Shown piece by piece: positions 13,271-59,429 of a DNA stretch of 64,000 nt. The notes beneath the pieces were generated by a model. The model was not told where the DNA came from. It did no database searches and saw nothing but the letters and a program-made list of their open reading frames with translations. The translations under genes were made by a program, and so were the position numbers. Numbering within the stretch: position 1 is the first letter of the stretch; every line of letters starts with the position of its first letter. The stretch comes from Haliclystus octoradiatus (taxonomy: Eukaryota > Cnidaria > Staurozoa > Stauromedusae > Haliclystidae): positions 16,798,538-16,862,537 of the forward strand of contig OU744446.1 in the NCBI GenBank assembly GCA_916610825.1, written 5' to 3'.

Positions 13271-13723
13271 TGCATAACCGCTACAAAACTTTCTAAATTA
13301 TACTTCTTTACAAGTAATATTAAAGTCTTGGCTAATGGTTTATAATCTCAGATGATCAGTTGTCATGGACAAGCAATGCCTCACTTTTAAGAATCGAACA
13401 AGGGAGGAATTGCAGCCCACTGTTGTGTAGCATACTGTGAAAAATGTGCACCGAAAATATAGTTTCAGACTCTTCGTTAAAACATAGAAAGAAGTGAAAA
13501 ATATATTCGGAGTTATATAGTTGCGGTGCATATTTCAGAACAGTTTCTTTCTCCAATTAATACTGAACAGCATGGTGAATAATACTAGATACTCTCTAAC
13601 AACGACCCAATTAGTCAAATTGAGTTTCTCTATACATCATTGTTTGACTTTTTCTGTGTGACTATTATTAAAGATTCTAGATTTACGATGTAATGCGTAT
13701 ATTGAACCATACTTTATACTTAC

Positions 13724-15546
13724 GACACAAACCACAGGTTTCTTTGCATAATTCTCTAGTTGTGGAAGACACTTTATCGCAGTATGATTTAGCTTTTTGG
13801 CACAGAATTGGATTCAAACTATCATAACAATCGCCTGCAGAATAATAAAGAGCAACGGTTACCAGTCGTATTGTCCTGTGGTGGTGTCGTCCATTTCAGA
13901 GAACGTCCTACCGAATGCTATAACATCCAGTTTCAAAATGGTTCAGCTTTAATAACATGTATAGATCATTCACTTCGTTATTTAATAAATCAAAACGACA
14001 GTTTATATTGATATAAATATTAATTTTAAAACATGAATAACTCTACACAGACAACAAGAATCAACATTAAGCATTCCTATAATAGCGTGGTTCATCGATT
14101 ATGCATGTACGGTGATAGAGGCTAGACATCCTTGTGAAGACTGCACTGAGAAAATATCCTTCTCTTTGGATACGGCTGCGTTTTGACATCACATGGACAA
14201 ATATAATGAGTAATGACAGCAAATGATGTTATTTAGAGGAAAATAACTATATTATAAAATCAGCAGCTTCATGTATAAGTAATGAAAACTTGGGCAGTAA
14301 AAATTGCACCATCATCTGCGTATCTTAAAAAAGTTTAAAACTATTCAAATGCATAAAAAAGTTGTAGGATAATAAGTTTTTACAAATGTTCTTCTCATAA
14401 CGCAAAACATATAGCAACATGTATAATCGTAGGCTTGTTTAGGTTGAGTTTCATTGTAAGCGTCCGTCAGAGTCCATGAGCATGCACCAAATATAATATG
14501 ATAGAGCAAATTAGCTCACTGCATTGTGTAGAGCACAACAGTCAAGATTACGTCATGAACAATCCAGTGACCTTATAATAGTGCTCATAACAACATAGCA
14601 TTGAATCTGAGTAAATATATTTAACATTCGCAAGGAAACTAGCAGCTGCATTAGGTTTAGGAGGATACTATATAGGATACATATATATCGGTTAGATTTT
14701 GCTGCATCACGCAAAGATGAGAGTTAAATCAGTAGTTTGAATTATTTGTACCTATAAATATAAAATACTACACTAGACATAAAAGTAATGAACTTAAATT
14801 TCCATGAAAAGTATCAGATTTCTTCAGATAAAAATACTGTATATAGCTGTATGTAGTTAGTATATAATATTTTGATATCTCTGCAAGGGAGCCATTGAAC
14901 GTAAAGGCCTAACCCCATGGTCTGGAAATTTACTTCAAAAGAAAATTTAGCCGTATAGAGTAAATTGGTATAATTTTATATGATATAGTGATATACAGAT
15001 GTTTTGAAAATGAAACAATTTGGGTTGATAAACATGATAAACTGACCAAACAAGAGGAATAAACCAGATAACAACTTAAAGTACCAGAAAATCTTAGGGC
15101 TAGGTATTATCCTGTTCATTTTAATAGATTGAAAGAGATGGGGATGTGTGTTTATTTCTATTACACCAGTTGTACATTTCTTGACTAGGGTCTGAGAGTT
15201 ACGTCAATGTCTATAAATGAATGGAATTTTATGTTTGACTATGGAGGATACAGCTAATAACTAGAAATATTGTTTAACTTGAAATAGTGATTACCAGAGA
15301 AGAATAAATATCATCAAAATGAATGACACTATGGTACTATTCCATAATTAACTTACCGTTTCCATTTTTATCGGAGGCACTTGTTTTTAAAGGCATAATG
15401 CTTTCTTTTGAACTCTTTATTAATTCTCCATCATGAATAATATCTTCAAGTCGCGATAGAAATCCTAACTGCTCACAATTACATGATTTTCTCAAAAAAA
15501 CACTGATAAATATGTTTAACATTAAATAGAACTTATAACGCTTCAT
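13724..15546 (-). CDS. Secreted ShKT-domain protein, first two exons (3' end not resolved)
   Basis: Exon 1 (15546-15357) starts at an ATG and encodes a hydrophobic leader (FYLMLNIFISVFL) and a short linker. It ends at a GTAAGT donor with one overhanging base. Exon 2 (13834-13724, after a CTGCAG acceptor) continues in frame and encodes one six-cysteine ShKT domain: D-C-x8-C-x6-C-x10-C-x3-C-x2-C, ending TCGLC. It stops at another GTAAGT donor with one overhanging base. ShKT domains occur in secreted proteases and many non-venom proteins, so a toxin function should not be assumed. No later exon was found between 13.7 and 10.3 kb. The overhang would join in frame to astacin exon 2 (9800), so these may be alternative 5' exons of the protease gene. 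Otherwise this is a separate small gene whose last exon I missed. Confidence 0.7.
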
Positions 15547-15599
15547 TTTGTATGAATTTTGTGAATTATGTTATAGTTGTAGCGAATGAATTTTCTGTA

Positions 15600-17950
15600 T
15601 TCGATATAGAATGTTTCCAATTGGATAGAAAGGAACAATTTCTCAATAGAGACACGCTCAGTTGTGTCCATTATTCACATTTGTTTTAACATGACCTAGC
15701 CAAAGAAAACAATTACTAACTCATGTTGATTGTAAACGATTCCATCGACGTTTTAGTAGAATGATCTTCAAATAACATTACTACGAGATGTCTTTCATGC
15801 GTGTGTGAAATTGAGACTATTGCTATGACTACTATTGTTCATTATAGGTTTATCGAAAATACTTTTTCGGTTAACACGCCAACTAAATAATGATTTCGCG
15901 GTACAAATATGCGACGGTAAACTCTCAGGAAAATAAATAAATAATTAGCTAAAGCCGCTGTATGAAGTACGTGGTTGCAAGGGGAGAAGATTACGAATCG
16001 AGATAATGATCTTGCGCAAGTTCAGAAATCAACGAGTTCATGATTCCGAAATGCATATTGATCATTATTATCCACGGTGCTATGTAATGGATTTCGTGGC
16101 CTTCGTAGGTGGGAAAGCATTATATCAACTGCAGTTCTTTATAAAGGAGGTATCAAAATGCTATATGATTGATGCCGATATTAATAAAAAAAAATCATGG
16201 CGCTAATGAATTCTTGAAAGCTGAAAAGTGACAGGAATTTGAATTTTTATCATGTTACCCATGATATTATGAAAGAACGTGCCTTTCAATCACTCAAAAA
16301 TCTAATTAGATGAAGCAAAAGCATTGTACTACTTCGAAATGTTTGTAAACATATGTATATTTGTTTGAGCAGGCAAACCTTTTATGATAGTATATATAGC
16401 ATGCATAAAACTATCAAAAGCGCCAAAAGCTATCTCAATATCAGTAGAATATACTACTATATCAAGTAGAGCCATCGCATTTGACCTATATGGTGATATG
16501 ATATGGTGATATGACTTCCTTGTGGCAAAGAGGAGCTTGTATTATTTCTGCGTGTAGACTAAGTGTAATTTAAAAAACAAACTGCTTCGGGAAATCAAAC
16601 TTTGTTCGCATCATGGTGGGATTTTTGAAGCAAGCAAATGTAAAGGAGTATATGGTTTCTTGTAGCAATTTGTAAAGCTGTCTACTTCAGCGTCTTCGAA
16701 ACCATAAATCATTATTCTGGATGTGAGAGGCTATATTAACGTTGGCTGAGTAACAAATGAATCGGAAGCAATTTATAGCTTCATTCAATATATGTTCAAA
16801 TGTAACGAAAAGGTTGCAAATAGTCACACGGTTACTACGTCATCGATATAAGTATCGCTTTTCAGGTTAAACAAAATCACAGTTGCTTTTATTCACATTA
16901 TTCATAAAAGATGTGTATTGTATATCCCCGAAAGTTCAGTCATAACAATCTTCAGACGTAATTGAACCGAATATTTATTCAATTATATTAGCTGTATAGA
17001 GAAAAAGCCTTGCAGGACTGAAAATTACAGAAAATGACATCTCGGATAAATTATATACGAATTAATTAATTAAATATTGTTTTTTGCCTATTACATTATA
17101 TAGGCAAATGTAAGTCTATATAATATTATATTGTATTATATTGTATTATATGTAAGTCTCGAAAATGCTCTAACAGCTGTCCTAGAGCCCAAATGTTGCC
17201 ATCCTGAATCTGCTACTACGACTAACTCGTAGAGTTGAACCAAGGACCAAGGGAGGAGACAACTGACAACTGCCAAGTGATATAATAAATATCCAGGGTA
17301 AAAGAATGTACAATGCCTTCTGTTGGTGTTTGTAAGATTATGTAGACGAATGGCGTGAACATAGAAAGACAGTGAGAGATTTACAAAATAAATGAATAGA
17401 ATGTAAGGCCAGGAAATTACGGTCATGACCTTATACACATATACAGCTATATTCCGCATGCGTTTTGTTTTTAGAGTGCAACTAAAAGTTGTGCCTGAGG
17501 ATCCCATGAATAGATGATAATCATTCGATCCATAATAACTTTTCTATGCATAGTGCTAAATCCAATGAGACGACAGATTTTGAGTTCGTCAATGAACAAT
17601 GAAATATGACTCAACTATCACAGTAACAGACAACACTGCGTAAATTTACTCTTAAATCTGTTTTTCAAAATTTACAAACGCACAATTGATGTATGTTGGT
17701 TATTCTCAATCTGATAGCTAACAGCCATGACGCTTAGTATTTACATTATTATCGCGTTTAAATATACATATAAATTGTAGGCGATCTATTAGTCTGTATA
17801 TATAGCCTTCGATTAATATTGAATCCACAATAGCAATTATATAAACGACGTGTAAGCAACATACATCACTTACATATATACAATGCTAAAAGCATGACTT
17901 CACATAGATTGCAATCTTTATGATTGAAACACCGCGATGACTTGCCCGTA
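15600..17950. other. Intergenic region between KAT8 and the ShKT exons
   Basis: Both neighbours are on the minus strand, so this holds the KAT8 3' untranslated region on the right and the ShKT promoter on the left. No convincing polyadenylation signal, exon or bounded repeat was identified. A 123-codon open frame at 17,136-17,507 (minus) has no recognisable domain. An ATATT-rich micro-repeat lies at about 17,117-17,152. Confidence 0.5.
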
Positions 17951-17956
17951 AACGTT

Positions 17957-51489
<33,533 letters not shown>

Positions 51490-51784
51490 TTCTATAATCT
51501 ATCGTATAATTTAAGCATAGAAGGGTTCGATAAACATGAGTTACTTTCGTAAGAAAATATAATCACGCACGCGGCTTTTGCAAACGAAAATTGAAAACTG
51601 AGTGTTTGACTAACCTCGTTGTTACAGTGCCGCGTTTCTGATTTAATTCATTTTCTATTGATTTCCCTCAAAAATTCTTGAAACCTGTCAGATTACTGCT
51701 TCATGTAAGTTTGACGCTATTGATAAGCATAACGGAACAGAAAGATCACTGGAAGTGAATATTAATGCAAACAATACCGTCACC

Positions 51785-52058
51785 CTGGTTTAATTTGGTT
51801 TATTAAATGCAGTATAATTCCAAGAAAACTACTTCCTATCACGTGACATTCTGGCCAGGTTTTAAAGATCTTTAACATTTTGTTCGTCTGTACAGCCCCA
51901 AATGCGAATTTAATGCTATTTGGTGTCGTACCTAATTCGAATAAACTATTCCCATTCATCACTATTCAATGCTTCATTTTTGGAACAATTTATGCAGATC
52001 ATAAAGCTAAGAGAGAGGCAAAGTCGTACTTTGATATGAGAGCTTGAAAAGTAATAAA
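51785..52058. repeat. Dispersed repeat shared with 1.1 kb and 61.2 kb
   Basis: 51,790-51,945 is, in reverse complement, homologous to 1,113-1,250 in the Harbinger-like MITE (AAATTCGCATTTGGGGCT, TGTCACGTGA, CTTGGAATTATACTGCAT). 51,945-52,055 is homologous in direct orientation to 61,190-61,300 (ATGCTTCATTTTTGGAACAA). It is therefore a composite of two repeat families upstream of KAT8. Confidence 0.65.
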
Positions 52059-52239
52059 TGAGGCCCCCCAAGGGGTACAGGGAACATGGGAACTTGGCTA
52101 TTTTTGCGATAGGAACACGGGGACATCTTCACAAATTTGGGGAGATAGGGTACATCAAAGTATTAGGACGTGGATAGAGTCCCGCAAAAAAGACTGATCC
52201 TTGTGATATGAACTTGGAAGGTACGAATGTCCACCACTA

Positions 52240-52735
52240 GTTTGCGGGCCGCCAGACGTTCCTTGAGACGTTACAGTAATATAATTTAGTTGCTACCAAA
52301 TCATCTCCAAACAAGTGTGTAGTAATAGGATTGCCAGGTTCACATAAGGAAGAGTATTAGCTTTTCAAGATGGGTCTAATAGCTTCCCTTCATCTCGGGA
52401 CATTGTTACCTGGGCATGACACAATTACGCCAACGCATCAAGGTTAGTCTTAATCAATGTATTAACATCTATGTCACCAGTATTCTGCATAAGAATTTGC
52501 GTAGAACTTGCTAATATTAATCTAACTGCTATAGTTATCTTCTGGATGGATGACATCTTAAAGTCTCTTTGCCTATGCTGATTTTGCATAAGTCCCCACA
52601 CTTCGATGTTTACTAGGGGCGTGACCAGTTGTGAACAATTTTTCGGTGCATTAACTTTAGGCAATTTTTCTTTCAGATTTTCTGCTGCATTGGTGATGAT
52701 CATAGCCTGCTCGTGGACTCGGCACTGTCTAAATG
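52240..52735 (-). pseudogene. DIRS/Ngaro-like retrotransposon gag-type fragment
   Basis: On the minus strand a frame (52,703-52,425) reads EVWGLMQNQHRQRDFKMSSI and a following hydrophobic helix. After a stop and frame change come PITTHLFGDDL and VATKLYY (about 52,345-52,290). The W-x-L...R..D..L..IQ block followed by IT..LFGDDL is characteristic of the gag-like ORF of tyrosine-recombinase (DIRS/Ngaro) elements as I remember them. No recombinase or RT of this element is in the window. Confidence 0.5.
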
Positions 52736-52789
52736 TAAACTTGGTAATCAGTAGAGTCTGCTAACTCAAAGACAGAAGCTTGCCATTGC

Positions 52790-54990
52790 TGAATCAACTT
52801 TGCTTATTGCTGAAATGACATCGACAAATCTTCAATTCTCAATGATTACTTTACTTCTGTTTTTAGCCAAGACGATGGAGCAAGTCCAGCATTTGAAAGC
52901 AAGGTAAATCCAGAGAAAAATCTCAATTTTATTCAATTTTCTTCTTTAAATGTTCTGAAGGCATTACATAGCCTTCCAAACAAAACATCGCGTTCACCTG
53001 ATGGATATCCGGCCCTATTTCTGAAGTCAATCGCTTATGAAATATCACTGCCTTTATCAATGCTATTCGAACTATCAATTTTAAGCGGAGAGCTACCTAC
53101 AATTTGGAAAACAGCTATTGTTGTTCCTATTTTTAAAAAAGGAAAATCCTCAATGAGACAGAACTACAGACCTATATCTTTAACATGCATCATCTGTAAA
53201 GTCATGGAATCTATAATCAATTCACAAATTCGTACATATATCTATTAGTTAATAACATTATTTCAAAACAGCAGTTTGGTTTCCTTGCCCGAGGATCAAC
53301 CTGCACACAATTACTGGATACGCTACACGAGTGGAGTAAGGCCTTGAATAACTGTTTTAAGATAGAAGCCGCCTACATTGATTTCAGCAAGGCGTTCGAT
53401 ACCGTTAGTCATCAAAAGTTACTAATCAAATTGAAAGCTTATGGCATAGACTATGAATTACTAACTTGGATATCTTCTTTTTTAACCGGTCGTACCCAAA
53501 GAGTATCTGTTGGTAATAGTTTATCGTCACCCTCGAATGTAGTTAGTGGTGTTCCTCAAGGTTCCGTATTGGGACCTCTATTATTTATATTGTTCATAAA
53601 TGACATTGTTGATTGCCTTGAAGTTGATTGTAAAGTAAGTTTATTTGCAGACGATTCAAAATTTTATTCTACCCGAAAAAACGGGACTTCAGCAAATTTA
53701 TCAAAAACTCTCGAAAATCTGGCACAATGGGCGAAAACTTGGCAGCTGAGGATAGCATTCGAAAAGTGCTCCTTGTTTACAACATCTAAACCGAACTGTA
53801 ACAATACTTCCTACAATTTAGATGGTCATCACTTACAAACAGTTTATAGAATTCGAGACCTTGGTATCATAGTTACGTCCGATTTGAAGCCTTCGTCTCA
53901 TTGTTCAATGATAGCAGCAAAAGCGTATTCACGTTCTTACTTAATTATGAAATCATTTACATCAAAAGATCCCTTATTATTATTAAATGCATTCAAAGTC
54001 TATGTAAGACCTATTCTAGAGATTTGTTCCCCAGTTTGGAACCCTTGCTTAGCAAAAGATATCGTATTGCTAGAAAAAATTCAGCGATTTTTTACAAGAT
54101 TCATATGTAACGTTGCCAATCTCAAATTTATTGATTACTGTGATCGCCTAAAGCTCCTCAAGCTAGAATCATTAGAGTCGAGGAGGGTTAAAGCTGATTT
54201 AATCATGATTTACAAAATCACGCATGACTTAGTTGATTTATCTCTTGATTCGATAAATTGTAAATATCTTGTAAACAAATATACAATGCGTGGTCATCCT
54301 TACAAACTATCTTCAACGCAAATGTGTAGGACCAATATTACGAAATTTATGTTTAACAACAGAGTGATACCATGGTGGAACTCACTACCGGACTTTGCAG
54401 TTAATTCTAAGACTGTCAAAGAGTTCAAGGCATCACTCGAAAAAGTAAACACGTTATCACATTGCAAAATTTTTGGCTATGGTTAATCAGTTAATCATTG
54501 CAACAATATCTTTAAATTAATTACTTATTTACAATCAATTTATCACACATTAATTATCTTCTTATTCATGTATTATATATATTACTTATCAGATCATGTT
54601 CTTCTTGTATTTTTACTTTGCGCAAGCATTTACCCTCAAAAATGCAATCAAAGTTACGTTTTTATGTCTCACTCTTTTTCCTCGAACAGGAACCCATCTA
54701 TTTTCCACAAGAGAGTTTACACATGAAAAAACACTAAACATTTTACTTATTTGTCTCTAAATAAAAACCGCTAAACCAAATGACAATCTGCTTTCGGAAT
54801 GAAATTTTAAACGTTCACCTGAAGATTTACAGCTATATTTGATCAATGTTCAAGATCCAGGTAAAGAGATATAAGCCTCTAAAGTCATAAGTGTAGCCTG
54901 GGCAAATTTGGTAACAGGCCCCTGGGGATTTTGACTTGAGTCATCGGATTGATTTGAATAATGATTTGATTTGATTGATGTCAACTTGAA
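52790..54990 (+). pseudogene. CR1/Jockey-type LINE reverse transcriptase, 5'-truncated
   Basis: Reading from about 52,830 (NDYFTSVFSQDDG), the RT has KTSRSPDGYPA, IFKKGKSSMRQNYRPISL, a one-base frameshift near 53,235, FGFLARGSTCTQL, YIDFSKAFDTVSH, SGVPQGSVLGPLLFILFIND and the catalytic FADD in SLFADDSKFYS. The C-terminal RGHPYKL and NRVIPWWNSLP blocks follow, with a stop at 54,484-54,486. The endonuclease domain is absent. Apart from the frameshift the RT is nearly intact, so this insertion is not very old. The 3' region ends somewhere before 55 kb; no clear tail was found. Confidence 0.85.
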
Positions 54991-55029
54991 TAAATCAAAA
55001 GTTGTCGTATTTTAAACAAACCTGTTATT

Positions 55030-56290
55030 CCCTACTCTCGTCAGTTTTATCTTGGGGCTTCCACTGTTGAGTACACCGATATGTATAACTATCTAGGGTT
55101 TAAATTCACTAGGGCTGGTAAATTTATTCATGACGTGTGAAAATTCTGTTTCAATGCAGAGAAAGTATACCGGGTTATCGGCACTAAAAATCGTGGGAAA
55201 TCAAAATTTAACTTTACTTCACAATTTACAATATTCTTACAATGCCAATAGCTTTGCATGAGTCTGAATTTGGGGAGAACGAATAACCAACGAAAACAAT
55301 AACCCCTTGAGAAGCTACAATTAAGAATAATAAAAAACATTTTAATGAAAAGAAAAAGTCTAGCAACTATGCTACAAGAATGGAGCTAGGTATATATCAT
55401 TTATCTATTCAAATAAAAAATTCTCATGATAAAATTCATGCTTCGGCTATTTTATACAAACCCTGAATTATTAGCGTCTAACACTTTTGGAGAAATGATT
55501 TTACATTCCAACAAACTCTCACGGCTAAATAATATAAATAACTATTTAGCAAAATTAGGACTATCAATTAAGCGGCAATTAACATCAAAAGTTATTTCAC
55601 ATAAAAGCACTCAAAAGCATCTGATGAATTTGATAAAATTGCGCTAGAAAATATATATGTTCAGAGATTTGAAACTACCAGATTGTTGAAGTAAAAAAAG
55701 ATGAATTTGCTGACAGAATCGGGAGGAAATTTGAATTTCAATCTTACCTTTGGGTGAACCAAACAAAACAAAACTGGGTGAAGAAGAGCCATTACAAAAT
55801 TAAGAACTAGCTCACACACACTAATAATACAAACTGGACGATATAACCAGGATTCTTTAGACTTAATAGAACATGCAGATTCTGCAACAACGGCAATATA
55901 GAGGACGAAGCTCATTTTCTCTTTTTCTGTGCGATCACCGCTACCCTCCGTAAGGAGTTTTATTGTAAAATAGGGTAAAGATATGCACAGATTTTGACTT
56001 GCAACCAATGAAAGAAAAATAGGTCACTCTATTCTCAAATCCTCCTCTAAGTATTAGCTATCTCGTTGGTAGTTTTCTTCTATAATCCTTCTCAAGACAC
56101 ATAAAATATTGTACCACAGTCTTACATCCATTAGCAAAACGTAATTCTGTGATAATTTCGATAATTTGTGAGTAATCAAGTCACAATTTTATAGACATGT
56201 GACATTACATGATAAAGTATATAAATAATATAAACATAATAATCAGAATCAGAATGACAATGATATAATTGTAAAATCATTGACTATGAT
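55030..56290 (+). pseudogene. Second LINE relic, heavily decayed
   Basis: Pieces in several frames follow the order of a LINE RT end: FYLGASTVEYTDMYNYLGFKF (about 55,050-55,115), ILMKRKSLATMLQEW (about 55,335-55,380), KFMLRLFYTNPELLASNTF (55,430-55,490) and a Cys zinc-knuckle block, CRFCNNGNIEDEAHFLFFC, at about 55,870-55,930. Many stops and shifts. It is a different LINE lineage from the 53-kb copy. Confidence 0.6.
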
Positions 56291-56324
56291 ACAATGTATA
56301 TTAATTGCTCTACACCTTGTACTT

Positions 56325-59300
56325 TTAGTATACTGGCAAATAAATGCAACAACAACAACATTGGCTTTTGTTCATTCTGTGATAGAGCCCTTTGCAGCTT
56401 GTGTTTGCAGTGTCTATTGATGTCACTCGCTGCTTTCCAAAATACCTTTCTAGGTCATCTTGGCAAAATTTCTCATTCAATACGTATTTTACCCCGTTGT
56501 TTAAAAGATAGGGTATTGACTGGGTCAATGAATACACTGTAATCTGTAAGCCATGATGTGTCTGGGTAGAGATAAACATTTTTTTCCTGTCAGCTTCTTG
56601 AAAATTTCCATTCCTGTCATAGATTGATTGTTTCCATTTCTTGAAATATTCTAAAAACTCTGTTAGCAACCAAGTGAATCTTGGATCAATGGGTGACGAG
56701 TAAGGTGCTAGTTGAGGTTTCTTTTCATAACATGCTCTTGTTAATTTCTCACATTTAAGGCATCAAAGAAGCTGTCCATCATTCTGACATAGGTTGCTGT
56801 TCCAAGAGATTCATCTGACCCAAATGACGCCAATACCACTGCAACACTTAAAACCTGGACAGCTTGCCTAACAGTCATTTTGGAGTACGGAGTAAGGAAA
56901 ATGTGCTGATGTGTGAGTTTTGGCAATAGCTTGAGTCCACATTCCAAGTCTTCATTGTAAATACTGCTAATATGGTACCACAGAAGATATTTGCCATCAT
57001 TCCATATCAATCGTGATGCTGTGCCAGACTGGTACAAACAATTACGCGATGTCTTTATCAAATGTGGTGCATCAGAGAGGAAATAGATGAATGAATTTGG
57101 AGAAAAAATATTTTGGGCTTTGTGGACAACATTGTTTGTGCTGGAGCCTTCCATATAACCATGAAGGTTGAAGAAATTGCGATTTGAAGAGGCAGGCTCC
57201 ATCACCAACAGCTGCTATAACTCTCAATGCACACGACATTTCTCAAATTCCTACTCCTTTCCAGAACAATGAAAATAGCTGAATTCCAGTAACACCAGCA
57301 GTAGCAAGTGTAGTGAAACTGTAAGACAAAGGATTGACAATACATTTTACCAAGAAGACTAGTATATGGGTTGCAAGTTGGTCGTTTGCTTTCACAAGGT
57401 TATCAGTTACGTCAGCATCACCAAGATCAACAAATCATATCAGCTCTCCTGAATGTTTATCCAACACGAGATCTTCTTGTACTTTCAATTCATCAAATGC
57501 AATAATTATAAAACGCTCACAGTCTGCAAAGTGCTCCGTCTTGAGCTTAAGATCATCTACAATCATTGGATTGAAACCTCTCATGGGTTTGATCACATTT
57601 CTATAACTCCGCAACGTCCGTTGACTCGGTAAGATCAAAATGCCCGTGCCAGCTTTTTCATTGTAGCCAAACTCTTTATAGGCAAGCTGGTGACTTTGCT
57701 GCTACTGCTAAGCAGAATTTAATTAAGGCAGGATGATACCTAATTTGGGATTTATTTTCATGTATATATTTTTGTTGTTCTTCCCAAAATATTTTCATTA
57801 AAGGTGGGATATTTTTAGCATTTGAATAAATGTTTTGCAAATCAGATGCTGTGTCGTTACTAACAGATTTACTCATAGTTTTCAGCTCAATTTATATCTC
57901 AGCTATTTGCTCTTTAAGTTGATGAAATTCAAGTCTCTGAGCTTGTAGCGTTAAGTTTAACCCTGCACTTGATGTTGCATACACTGGAGCAGTTTTGCTT
58001 GCAGGTGTTTGTTGATGTTTCTTTTTTGATTCAATGCCTTCTCTAATTGTGTTTTTTGGTGCCGTTTGCACTGAGTGCTTATGTCTTCTCTATATCAGTA
58101 AGTAAAACTAAACATTTTTCATCTCTGTTGAATTCTAACCGTTTGCATTTTTCATTATAAATTTTCTGCTTGATTGCAGGTATCTTGTAAGGTAAAACAT
58201 GATTTTGATGTTCATAAATTGTTCCTGTACCTTTGCATAACGTACTGCATTTTAATACCCCAATCAATTTTGATACAGTACAGCATTTTAATGACGAATT
58301 AGTTTCTTTGATTAAACTATTTCCTGAAGGTAGGAGCCAACCATACACTCTTACTTTGAAGTCAAGAAGGTCATCGATGCATATCTCAAATTGTGGTACG
58401 TGAAATGTGTCACATTTAATAGTTATAAAGGCCACATTTTCAGTCACATGAAACAGGAAATTTTGGCCAAGATGTTTTGTTCGTTTCACCAGCTCATCAA
58501 AGTGGCGATAGCTTTGCTTATTTTGACTACTTGTACCACTGCAATCATTGGCTAATTCTCTTTTCTCAATGTGAGTAGAGGGACGTTCAGGAGGTACAGC
58601 TATTTCAATGCTCTTTGCGGGTAAGTTAAGTGATGGTATTGACTTCACGTAGAAGTTTACGAGTTCCATCTAAAATAAAAATATTTCAATTAATCATCTG
58701 TTCTAATTGGTATTTACATTGGAGGTGAAATGAACCCTGAACCAGCCAGATTTTCATTTTAGGACATAGCCTAGTTATGGGTCATTGGCCACTGTGGAGC
58801 TGGATAGGAACAGGATCCAAAATACATTTTTGATGATTTAACTATTTTGATAATTATGTCTGTCTCCTAAATTATTTGGCATGCTGTGGTGGGGTTTGAT
58901 TTATATCTGATCCATTTCAGATCTTTTTATTGTTTTTATGGCCTGGACAATGATTTCAATCCATATTTTTCGGATCCAGATTATCTAGAAAAAGATCGAA
59001 CACCCTTCAATTATCCTCAAATCAGCTCTAGTGTTAGGTATGGGGTATGTAATTGAAATTATTGTTCTATCCAAAGCATCATCAATAAAAATAACATATT
59101 TATAAGCTTATATAAAGACATCAGAATTATGTGTACCTGTACGTTTTTATCATATTATGTGAGAGCATTTATATCAATTTACATGTATGGTATTCACTTG
59201 GATGATAGTGCTTCTCGCAGATCCAAACACGGCCATCGTCAATGCGTTTTCTTAATGTTTTACCAACTGTTCGACCCCTCGTAGGTACATCAATAACTTG

Positions 59301-59426
59301 TTCTCTCCATTCTCTCAATCGCTCGATCTTTTTATTAGGTATTTTGAACAGGTCTATGTGTCGGTAGGCCTATTTATCACTATAGCAAGTACCGCAGTTT
59401 GGAATAGCGCAATTTCCAACAGGCAT
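56325..59426 (-). pseudogene. P-element-type transposase with THAP domain (THAP9-like), broken
   Basis: Exon 1 (59,426-59,198) starts MPVGNCAIPNCGTCYSD and encodes a THAP zinc finger (C..C...WICEKHYHP) with one stop inside. It ends at a GTGAAT donor. The next exon follows TTTTATTTTAG at 58,669 and continues NGTRKLLRE, then after a frameshift IPSLNLP. A coiled-coil region (about 58,000-57,900) precedes the catalytic core: IPPLMKIFWEEQQKYI, RYHPALIKFCLAVAAKSPA, RTLRSYRNVIKPMRGFNPM, FDELKVQEDLVLDKHSGELI, DGACSNRNFFNLHGYMEG and the late block QDDLERYFGKQR. This order is that of Drosophila P transposase and vertebrate THAP9. Stops and shifts at several points make it non-functional; no terminal repeats were found. 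Confidence 0.85.
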
Positions 59427-59429
59427 AAA

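Noticed and set aside
17136-17507. 123-codon open frame (minus) below KAT8
   Set aside because: No domain, no leader plus splice context; probably chance or KAT8 3' untranslated sequence.
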